Positions 1 through 6,011 of a DNA stretch of 39,542 bases are shown here, piece by piece; positions within the stretch are counted from its first letter, which is position 1; each line of letters begins with the position of its first letter. A program made the translations under genes and the position numbers. The stretch is from Enterococcus casseliflavus NBRC 100478 (GTDB lineage: Bacteria > Bacillota > Bacilli > Lactobacillales > Enterococcaceae). Under the pieces are notes generated by a model. The model had not been told where the DNA came from and made no database searches. It saw nothing but the letters and a program-made list of their open reading frames with translations. The stretch is taken from assembly GCF_001544095.1 (NCBI RefSeq), contig NZ_BCPT01000024.1, positions 1 through 39,542 on the forward strand, read 5' to 3'.

Positions 1-53
1 AGCTGGGTGCCTTTTATTTTAATAAAAAATGAAATTAAATATGGCATAATATA

Positions 54-82
54 TTGTAATGCGAACTAAAGTTCGGTATACT
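54..82 (+). promoter_or_regulatory. Sigma-A promoter of the first operon
   Basis: TTGTAA (54-59) and TATACT (77-82) are separated by exactly 17 bases, a near-consensus vegetative promoter. It reads toward the gene at 202 with a leader of about 110 nt. The spacer contains the LexA-like box listed separately, so the promoter is probably repressible. Confidence 0.75.
62..75. promoter_or_regulatory. LexA/DinR-like SOS box
   Basis: CGAACTAAAGTTCG is a perfect match to the Gram-positive SOS-box pattern CGAAC-N4-GTTCG. It lies wholly in the spacer between the -35 and -10 elements, where a bound repressor would block RNA polymerase. The inner four bases (TAAA) are not the favoured ATAT-like core, so affinity is uncertain. 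Confidence 0.65.
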
Positions 83-201
83 CAATAAGTAATCCTTATG
101 ATTATATCTGCTTTGGGAGTTACGAAAACGCTTGTTTTTGTTTCTCCCTTTTGGTTTAATTTAAAGTAGCAGATATTAATAATTGATGAGGAGCGCTGGC
201 A

Positions 202-1179
202 ATGGCAAAGCAAAAAATTAGATTTAATTATTTGGAACCGCAGTTAGTTATTGAAAATGATGAATTAGTGAAATGGGACATGAAGAAATTTTTAGAAACA
301 ATTCTAAATAATAAAAAAGCATTTGATGCGTCAGTTTTTTTAGGTGATGAGGTATCTGACTTAGAATGGAATAGTTGTGATTATGACTATCAAAATGATT
401 TGTATTACATCCAGTTGTCTAAATTAAGATCTAAAAATATTCCTTCAAGAAAACGTTTAAATCAAGATAAAGTTGATATAGAGTTGGCGGATGATGAGTA
501 TTTAGGGGAATTTAATTTATTAATTTATGATCCAAAGGTAATGGCCCTGATAACTCAAGGAAATTTTTATGGTTTAACTACAAAGCAAATAGCTCTTACC
601 CTCACAGGTTTAAGACGAAAAGTTAACGAGCTTCTTGGTGAAAGCGATGGGGACTTGCCATATATGGTGAATCTGGCACCTATTATTGATTCTAAAGCAA
701 TTAGTAAAGTAATGAAAAATGACATTTATAGAAAAATTACTGTCAAAGGTGCTGATTTTAGTGAAATAGCAGACAGTGATTTGAATTCTCAAGTTTTGAG
801 TAAGGCTATTGATGCGCTAAATAAAGTTCATGGTGTTAATTTTGAACTTACTTTATCCATGGCAAAAGCTGATAAAAAAGAAACTTTAGATAAGAAAGAA
901 ATTAGAAATATGATAGATGATGTTGTAAAAATAAATACGAATAGTAAAGATAAGGTTAAAGATAAGGTAGCTATGAATATCGCATCCAGAAAAGACTTCG
1001 AAAGTTCGATTGAGTATATTGATTTATTAAGTCCAAGATTAACATCTGAAATTGTTTTGGAAGTACAAAATAGATCAACTATTGGTGCCGAATATATTTT
1101 CAATGGATTTAAGGAGCAAAATTATTTTAATGATATACACCATTTTCAAAGAAAATTGATATATTTATTACCGGAATAA
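202..1179 (+). CDS. Protein of unknown function, first gene of an SOS-box operon
   Basis: A 325-residue soluble protein with no signal peptide and no membrane helix. The start is fixed by AGGAG eight bases upstream of the ATG. The N-terminal 150 residues look alpha/beta, and residues about 215-250 are very rich in Lys and Asp, followed by an alpha/beta C-terminus. I do not recognise it firmly. It has a faint look of DUF6731-type proteins found in phages and Firmicutes, which is a guess. It is AT-rich compared with the sugar genes later in the window. A four-helix membrane protein gene follows after 19 bases, so the two are probably co-transcribed from the promoter at 54-82. A soluble sensor plus membrane effector is one reading. 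Function not assigned. Confidence 0.8.
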   Translation: MAKQKIRFNYLEPQLVIENDELVKWDMKKFLETILNNKKAFDASVFLGDEVSDLEWNSCDYDYQNDLYYIQLSKLRSKNIPSRKRLNQDKVDIELADDEYLGEFNLLIYDPKVMALITQGNFYGLTTKQIALTLTGLRRKVNELLGESDGDLPYMVNLAPIIDSKAISKVMKNDIYRKITVKGADFSEIADSDLNSQVLSKAIDALNKVHGVNFELTLSMAKADKKETLDKKEIRNMIDDVVKINTNSKDKVKDKVAMNIASRKDFESSIEYIDLLSPRLTSEIVLEVQNRSTIGAEYIFNGFKEQNYFNDIHHFQRKLIYLLPE

Positions 1180-1198
1180 AACTAAACTAGGTGATGAA

Positions 1199-1726
1199 AT
1201 GAAAAATTTAGTTAAGAAAATGAAAATAAAAATAAAAAAGGGAAAAATAATAGACTTAATTGATTATTTTAGGTACGTAATAGCCATTCTTTTGGGAATT
1301 GCTATGTTATTTTTGTACAATAATAAGTTTATGTTGAGTATAAGAGGAGCAATAAGCGATACAATATCTTTTTCTTCCATAGTATTAGGTATCCTAGGAT
1401 TATTGATTGGTTTATTAATAAGTTTAAAAGATGATTCATTTTTCTTTAAGCAAGCTAAGAAATACGATTTGAAAGATGAAATATATAAAGTATTAATGGT
1501 AAGACTCAGAAATGCATTTATGTTTAACCTTGCTTTATTACTATTATCTGTAATATATTGCTTTGTTATTCCTAATATAAATTTCTGGCTAAAGTCATCA
1601 GGTCTAATGATATGGTTTTTTTTATTTTTAATTGTTTCTTGGGATACTATTTTTCTAATATGGATTATTGTAAAAATATGTATTTTTGAACCAGATGAAA
1701 ATTCAACAAGAGGATCTAAAAGTTGA
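1199..1726 (+). CDS. Four-helix membrane protein, second gene of the SOS-box operon
   Basis: A 175-residue protein with a strongly basic N-terminus (first 20 residues mostly Lys, Met, Ile) and four hydrophobic segments at about residues 28-46, 58-76, 105-126 and 131-156. No catalytic motif is visible. The start has AGGTGA a few bases upstream. It sits 19 bases behind the preceding gene with no terminator between, so the two form an operon under the LexA-like box. The arrangement resembles stress- or phage-responsive pairs in which the membrane partner acts on the envelope, but nothing in the sequence proves that. It could also be a small transporter subunit or an immunity protein. Confidence 0.75.
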   Translation: MKNLVKKMKIKIKKGKIIDLIDYFRYVIAILLGIAMLFLYNNKFMLSIRGAISDTISFSSIVLGILGLLIGLLISLKDDSFFFKQAKKYDLKDEIYKVLMVRLRNAFMFNLALLLLSVIYCFVIPNINFWLKSSGLMIWFFLFLIVSWDTIFLIWIIVKICIFEPDENSTRGSKS

Positions 1727-2034
1727 TAGTCATTTTAATAGTACTTGCTTATTTATAAGTAAATATAACCCTCACAGAGCGAACGTTACATTTCCCCCAC
1801 GCGCAATGAGAATTATTGACCCACATAATGACCCACAAACACTTAACACATTTTAAAATACAATGAAATGGTATGGCGTTGCTATGTGGTTTTGCAAATA
1901 TATTGAGAGTGGATAATGCCCTGTGACAAGTATTTATAATCCCTGTACACCTTTTATTAATTAAATTCAACCAATTTATGACGATTTTCTAATCAATAAT
2001 TTCTATTACGTTGAAATAATGATAAAATAAAAAA

Positions 2035-2084
2035 GAAGAGTATTAGGCGCACTTCCCCAAGTTTTCACCGCCTAACTACTCTTC
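2035..2084 (+). repeat. Long inverted repeat (hairpin RNA or terminator)
   Basis: GAAGAGTATTAGGCG (2035-2049) pairs with CGCCTAACTACTCTTC (2069-2084), 15 base pairs with a single bulged C and a 19-base loop. A TAAAAT -10-like element lies just upstream. There is no T-run, so it is not a standard terminator. It could be a structured small RNA or a remnant of a mobile element end. Confidence 0.5.
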
Positions 2085-2470
2085 ATAAAGTATTGCACGC
2101 AATTACTAATTTATAGCATAAACTAAATTACTGCAAGTAATATGAATATAATTATGTACAAGCTCGCCTTAGCAAGTCATTTGTTTACCAAGGAAATTTG
2201 ATGAAGATAAGAAGAAAAAATTTATAGAACAATTGATTGCCCCCAGCTAAAAAAAGCTATCTAAAAACTATCTATTTGTAAAAATAGTTGTGAATATATG
2301 GATTTCAGAAGATAACTTTTAGAGATTTTTTGTTGATATAACAGCATTTGTGCGTATTAAGATAGAAAATCGTTAAATGGAAGGGTCTGTGGGGTAATAG
2401 GGGTACACCATTACATTCAAAGCTTCATTGACTTGATTAGTATGTTACTGTTTTCCATAAAATAATATGA

Positions 2471-2502
2471 AAAAAGGAGTACTCTTAGGAGTGCTCCTTT
2501 TT
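2471..2502 (+). terminator. Rho-independent terminator without an upstream gene
   Basis: GGAGTACTC (2476-2484) pairs with GAGTGCTCC (2489-2497), flanked by A-run and T-run. It faces plus-strand transcription although no gene precedes it, which suggests an unannotated transcript. Confidence 0.75.
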
Positions 2503-2652
2503 GTCGTTTTTTTATTTGATAAAAGAAATATGGAGCACCACGAAAAAACTGTATCCAAAACCACACCATGTCTATTTTCCTTACCTTATCTGGAACTCAA
2601 ACAAATGAATTGGCTTGATCGTTGTACTAACAGAAGAAAATACCAACTAGGA

Positions 2653-2680
2653 GATAAAAAAGATCAACAAAAGTTGATCT
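2653..2680 (-). terminator. Terminator of the DUF6440-like gene
   Basis: AGATCAAC/GTTGATCT stem (2661-2668 with 2673-2680). On the minus strand it is followed by TTTTTT, directly after the stop codon at 2684-2686. Confidence 0.85.
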
Positions 2681-2683
2681 CAC

Positions 2684-2869
2684 TTACTCTTTATAATGAA
2701 TACTTCCATCTGGCTCTATTCTTGGTGTAAGTGCAACACTTTTTCCACTAGCACCTGTAACTATCGTTTGAATATACTGCACTTGTGTCTCAGGGTCGGT
2801 AATAATAAAGATTTCATTGGTGCTTTTTTTATAGACTTTTTCAACTGTAAACTCTGTATTGGTGGTCAT
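2684..2869 (-). CDS. Small DUF6440-like protein
   Basis: A 61-residue protein starting MTTNTEF. This start is preferred over a longer reading frame because AAGGAG lies eight bases upstream of this ATG. The pattern 'ITDPETQVQYIQT...G.S..LTPRIEPDGS' matches the small DUF6440-type fold, in which a beta-hairpin carries 'D..TGVQYL' and a C-terminal 'LTPL.D.dG' repeat. Those proteins are of unknown function and common in Firmicutes. It is followed immediately by a strong terminator. Two tiny membrane protein genes lie upstream on the same strand. Confidence 0.7.
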   Translation of the reverse strand: MTTNTEFTVEKVYKKSTNEIFIITDPETQVQYIQTIVTGASGKSVALTPRIEPDGSIHYKE

Positions 2870-2942
2870 ACAATCACTCCTTTTAAATTCAGTATCAACA
2901 AAGGTATCAAACTCAAAAACTTTTTTAAGTAAAAAAGGCAAC

Positions 2943-3071
2943 TCAAGAGTTCCCTTTTTCCGATATATTCTGTTTATTTTTCCTGTCTATGCCATAAGTA
3001 GCGAAAGCAGGGAGAAAGAGGACTGCCAAGAATATACCTACCCATTTGAATACTTTAGGAACTTTATTCAA
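2943..3071 (-). CDS. Tiny one-helix membrane protein (TTG start)
   Basis: A 42-residue frame beginning with TTG, nine bases after a perfect AAGGAGG. The product starts MNKVPKVFKW, has one hydrophobic segment (about residues 10-25) and a short charged tail. It is shorter than usual gene-finder limits and uses a non-ATG start, so it is easily missed. The gene upstream (3118-3234) encodes another tiny one-helix protein, suggesting a related pair. Function unknown; it could be a small toxin, a membrane chaperone or a phage-holin-like peptide. Confidence 0.5.
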   Translation of the reverse strand: MNKVPKVFKWVGIFLAVLFLPAFATYGIDRKNKQNISEKGNS

Positions 3072-3117
3072 TAAAAAACGCCTCCTTGATAACAATGATC
3101 ATAGACTGAATTAGTTA

Positions 3118-3234
3118 TTAGACGTGTACAAAAAATAAAGAAAAGACCATTTTTGCAAGAAAGGAACCAGCGACAAAAGCAAGCGCAATCAACAAAATTT
3201 TCCATAGACTTAACCGAGTACTATTCTTTTTCAT
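3118..3234 (-). CDS. Tiny one-helix membrane protein
   Basis: A 38-residue protein starting MKKNSTRLSL. The ATG is preceded by AGAGGTGAT, a good ribosome binding site, so the longer upstream extension is rejected. Basic N-terminus (three Lys/Arg in the first seven residues) and one hydrophobic helix at about residues 9-34, with no polar tail. Such a profile is seen in type I toxins and small stress peptides, but no family is recognisable. It lies about 45 bases upstream of a second tiny membrane gene on the same strand. Confidence 0.55.
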   Translation of the reverse strand: MKKNSTRLSLWKILLIALAFVAGSFLAKMVFSLFFVHV

Positions 3235-3364
3235 CGAATCACCTCTAGAAAAAGAATACCACGATAAATAAATAATATCAAAAGTAAATGGTACTAAAAA
3301 AACAAACATCCAATTTATTGAAATAAAAAAATAGCTAAACGAGTAGTAAGTAAAAGGTAGTATG

Positions 3365-3766
3365 CTAATGCGAGGTCATGATCATCCATGTGATACCGTA
3401 TTTATCTTCAACCATGCCATAGAGCGAGGACCAGAATACTGGTGCAAGGGGATCAATCACTTTTCCGTCTATCGAGAGGCTATTGAAAATAGTAGTAACT
3501 TCATCAGCGGATTCTTTTACAAGACAAAAGGAGAAAAAATCATTTGCTGGTCTATTTAGTCTGCCGTCTGTCATCATGATTCTCTGTCCGTCGATGATGA
3601 TTTCTGAGTCCATAACGAAATCATCAGGCATCTCAGGATCTAAACCTGAATCTACCGGTGCTTCACTCGCATAAACGATGGACTTAACTTGAGCATCTAA
3701 CGCCTCTTGATAAAATTTTATTGCATTTTCACAATTTCCTTGAAAACTTATAGCTGGGATAAGCAT
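3365..3766 (-). CDS. PhnB-like VOC (glyoxalase/bleomycin resistance fold) protein
   Basis: 133 residues with the PhnB-type VOC pattern: N-terminal 'FQGNCENAIKFYQEAL' (residues 8-23), central 'FVMDSEIIIDGQRIMMTDG', and C-terminal 'VFWSSLYGMVEDKYGITWMI'. The C-terminal 'W...YG...D.yGi.W' signature is characteristic of the PhnB subgroup. These are single-domain cytoplasmic proteins of mostly unknown substrate; metal ligands in this subgroup are often degenerate. AAAAGGAG lies upstream of the ATG. Gene is monocistronic on the minus strand. Confidence 0.9.
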   Translation of the reverse strand: MLIPAISFQGNCENAIKFYQEALDAQVKSIVYASEAPVDSGLDPEMPDDFVMDSEIIIDGQRIMMTDGRLNRPANDFFSFCLVKESADEVTTIFNSLSIDGKVIDPLAPVFWSSLYGMVEDKYGITWMIMTSH

Positions 3767-3905
3767 ACAAAAATTCTCCTTTTTACTGATAGTATCACAA
3801 AGAAGTTACTCGCTTCTTTCAGTTTTTTCTTAGGAATCGGAAAATTTTGAGTTAGCTATCTGCCAAATAGTCAACTAGAACATAGATGATACGAATCTAT
3901 ATCTA

Positions 3906-4415
3906 TTAAAGAACACAAAAATAGATTACTTCGCCATTTTCATCAACGTCTTGAGGAATAAATCCTTGGTTTTGCCAAAATTGCTGATTGTGTTCATTGG
4001 AGGCATTTAAAGCGATATATAGAGCGTTCTTTGCTTTAAGGTAATTCTTTAATTCAGAAACAACGCGGCTACCTACTCCTTGGTTCCTAAAAGGTTTATC
4101 GATACAAAAATCGAGAATAAATGCTTTTGAATCTTCTGAGTAGTAGATTTTGTAAGTAGTAAATCCAACATATTCTTGTTGATTATTGTATATGAATACA
4201 AATTCCAGCTGAGAATCTCCCTCTGTTGGGGAATTATGAAGATCCATGATTAGTTCGTAGTATTCGGAAGAGCGAAACCAGTCTACGATTTCATCTAATT
4301 CAGCACCGCTTTCTGGAAGGTTGGGGAAAATGTCACTTTCTTCATATTGTCTTTTTTTCTCCCAAAATTGGTTAATCTCTGAGTTAGACTTTAACTCTTT
4401 GAAATAGAAATTCAT
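3906..4415 (-). CDS. GNAT-family N-acetyltransferase
   Basis: 169 residues. The acetyl-CoA binding motif A is seen as 'IDKPFRNQGVGSRVVSEL' (R-x-x-G-x-G) at about residues 115-132, with a typical C-terminal 'N..N..fW...GF' near residues 140-155. The first 60 residues contain an acidic helical segment. It should transfer an acetyl group from acetyl-CoA to an unknown amine, in the cytoplasm. The start has AAGGAGATATAC before ATG. No terminator is obvious downstream; the neighbour at 3365 is about 140 bases further on. Confidence 0.9.
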   Translation of the reverse strand: MNFYFKELKSNSEINQFWEKKRQYEESDIFPNLPESGAELDEIVDWFRSSEYYELIMDLHNSPTEGDSQLEFVFIYNNQQEYVGFTTYKIYYSEDSKAFILDFCIDKPFRNQGVGSRVVSELKNYLKAKNALYIALNASNEHNQQFWQNQGFIPQDVDENGEVIYFCVL

Positions 4416-4475
4416 GTATATCTCCTTATATTTTTAAGTTAAGTGTACAAAATATCTGATTATTAGTCCATTACC

Positions 4476-4510
4476 GACAAAAAAACTGATTGATAACGGT
4501 ATCAATCAGT
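4476..4510 (-). terminator. Terminator of the gene at 4538
   Basis: A perfect 11-bp stem, ACTGATTGATA (4485-4495) with TATCAATCAGT (4500-4510), loop ACGG. On the minus strand it is followed by a run of seven T. Confidence 0.9.
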
Positions 4511-4537
4511 AAGGACGTAAAACGATCGAGGGTAGTA

Positions 4538-4846
4538 TTACTTATCCGCGTTTTCTTTAAAGTAGTCATCAATGTACGCCTTAATTTTTTCAAAATCTTT
4601 AGTCAGAAAAAATTTAGAAGGAACTTTTATGATGGGGAGGTTATTTTCATTATCAAAAGGAGCGAATGGCTCAGGAAGGACCAAGTAATCAACAGTATCT
4701 TTATCTCTCAGATAATTGATTGAAACATCGTAAAACGGTGAAAAATAGTCTTTGAGGCTTGTGTCTCTTTGATAAAGAACACCTGGAGTTAATGGTGTGT
4801 AAGATAATCCGTTGCTCAACACTAAGACAAAACAAATTCTTTTCAT
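4538..4846 (-). CDS. Unknown small protein
   Basis: 102 residues from the ATG at 4846 (MKRICFVLVL). A TTG two codons upstream (4852) is a possible alternative with better spacing from AGGAAAG. The N-terminus is mildly hydrophobic but too short to be a clear membrane helix. The rest is mixed alpha/beta with a Pro- and Asp-rich middle ('LPEPFAPFDNENNLPIIKVP'). The C-terminus is an acidic-basic helix. No family recognised. It is followed by its own strong terminator. Confidence 0.6.
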   Translation of the reverse strand: MKRICFVLVLSNGLSYTPLTPGVLYQRDTSLKDYFSPFYDVSINYLRDKDTVDYLVLPEPFAPFDNENNLPIIKVPSKFFLTKDFEKIKAYIDDYFKENADK

Positions 4847-4985
4847 AAACAATCATCTTTCCTTTCGATTAGATACTAGCGTCATCTCAACAGTCAAGGA
4901 TTCGTTATTCATTTAGTAAATCCATTTTAATAGACAAATGGATAAAAAATAGTGAGTAATAGAAACATAATTCAGTTGTTGGGTA

Positions 4986-5019
4986 AAAGGGAACCAGCAA
5001 TCAAAAGTTGTTCCTTTAC
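4986..5019 (-). terminator. Possible weak terminator after the gene at 5021
   Basis: An AAAGGGAAC/GTTCCTTT stem with one bulged base lies between 4987 and 5019, with a short T-run on the minus strand. Confidence 0.45.
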
Positions 5020-5020
5020 T

Positions 5021-5308
5021 TTAAAAAACAAGAGATAGGAAAATACCAAGAACAATTATGATTAAGATTTCTAATGCTCTTTCTAGAAACAAATTGTTGC
5101 TTTTTAAAAATATTGTTTTCTTTTTATAAGGGAACCAAAATGACTGGCTTGCGTAGTCTGGCGGGTATACGGAATCTAAAAAGCCACTGATAAAAAGTAA
5201 TGGAATAGCTTTGAAAATATTGTCATGGAAGGCTAAATAAATATAGTATGTTAACAAAGAAATTTGAGCGATCCGCAGATGTCTTAGGTTGGTAACTGTA
5301 TAGTTCAT
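5021..5308 (-). CDS. Small membrane protein of unknown function
   Basis: 95 residues from the ATG at 5308 (MNYTVTNLRH), chosen because GAAAGGATGATTTG precedes it; the longer frame has no ribosome binding site. Two or three hydrophobic segments: residues about 14-26, 31-45 and 77-94, with a Lys-rich central loop. The gene is AT-rich. No family recognised. Confidence 0.6.
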   Translation of the reverse strand: MNYTVTNLRHLRIAQISLLTYYIYLAFHDNIFKAIPLLFISGFLDSVYPPDYASQSFWFPYKKKTIFLKSNNLFLERALEILIIIVLGIFLSLVF

Positions 5309-5765
5309 CAAATCATCCTTTCGTAAATGATTATCGCATATTGAATGAATCAGTTGAATTAAAATGATAAAATATTTATTTGATTTAAAGCTAAAAATAT
5401 TAGTGTGCATTATTTACCGATAATTTCTGAATACGCCTGACACAAAAAATACGCATCCTATCAAAATAAGGAATGAATCGTTTTTTAACCGATACTTAAA
5501 AAGAACTGATCAATTCGTACAGGAAAACAGCCAAACGATACTTTCTATAGATTAATTTACGTATTCGGATTTTTCTATTTGTAAGACACCCAAAACAGAT
5601 AAGGTAACTGCTCCATCTCTTGTTTATAATTCATGTCATTGCATTATCCAGCCTATCATAAACGAGACACATCGTAGACAGATAAGAAAGTTAACTAGTT
5701 ATCATAATAAATCCAAAAGATCCAGTGTTATACAAAATGGTTTAATTTTAGATTTGTTACTATTT

Positions 5766-5806
5766 CATCTCTTCAATCAAAAGCATATTGAAGAGATGAA
5801 TGTTTA
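5766..5806 (+). terminator. Orphan hairpin with T-rich tail
   Basis: CATCTCTTCAAT (5766-5777) pairs perfectly with ATTGAAGAGATG (5787-5798), followed by AATGTTTATTTTTT. It faces plus-strand transcription although no plus-strand gene precedes it. It may insulate the ATPase gene or end a small transcript. Confidence 0.55.
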
Positions 5807-5907
5807 TTTTTTGCTGGAAACGTAATTTGTCTAATTCGGAATTATTCAATAATTATCAGAATGCGCAGGAAGTATTTTTTTATAATTTATATTGTCACTA
5901 TAAGTAC

Positions 5908-5916
5908 TGGTATAAT
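5908..5916 (+). promoter_or_regulatory. Extended -10 promoter of the ATPase gene
   Basis: TGGTATAAT is a perfect extended -10 element (TGnTATAAT) about 95 bases before the TTG start at 6012. No good -35 is seen, which is acceptable for extended -10 promoters. Confidence 0.55.
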
Positions 5917-6011
5917 AATAGAAAAGTATCGACTCTCTAGGAATCAAGCACCATGGAAAAATCATTCGTGAAATAATTAATCTGTAAATACTTTTAAAGG
6001 AGATGAATTAA

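Larger units (their letters stand above)
1727..2652. other. Noncoding stretch with hairpins; no credible gene
   Basis: About 930 bases without a convincing gene. It holds a long inverted repeat at 2035-2084 and a Rho-independent terminator at 2471-2502. TTGATA (2333-2338) and TATTAA (2355-2360), 16 bases apart, form a possible promoter that could make a transcript of about 135 nt ending at that terminator. Open frames here are low-quality, and one starts inside the terminator stem. Confidence 0.5.
5309..6011. other. Intergenic region with a hairpin and a promoter
   Basis: About 700 bases with no credible gene. It contains a perfect 12-bp inverted repeat (5766-5798) and, near the right end, the likely promoter of the ATPase gene at 6012. 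Confidence 0.5.

Noticed and set aside
1749-1970. Minus-strand frame of 73 codons
   Set aside because: No ribosome binding site, unusual Cys/His-rich composition, and no recognisable domain.
2035-2084. Fst-type type I toxin-antitoxin locus around the long hairpin
   Set aside because: I looked for a short frame like the Fst peptides on either strand nearby and found none, so only a structured RNA or repeat is claimed.
2467-2730. Plus-strand frame of 87 codons starting at 2467
   Set aside because: Its first codons are the arms of a Rho-independent terminator, there is no ribosome binding site, and its end overlaps the DUF6440-like gene on the other strand.
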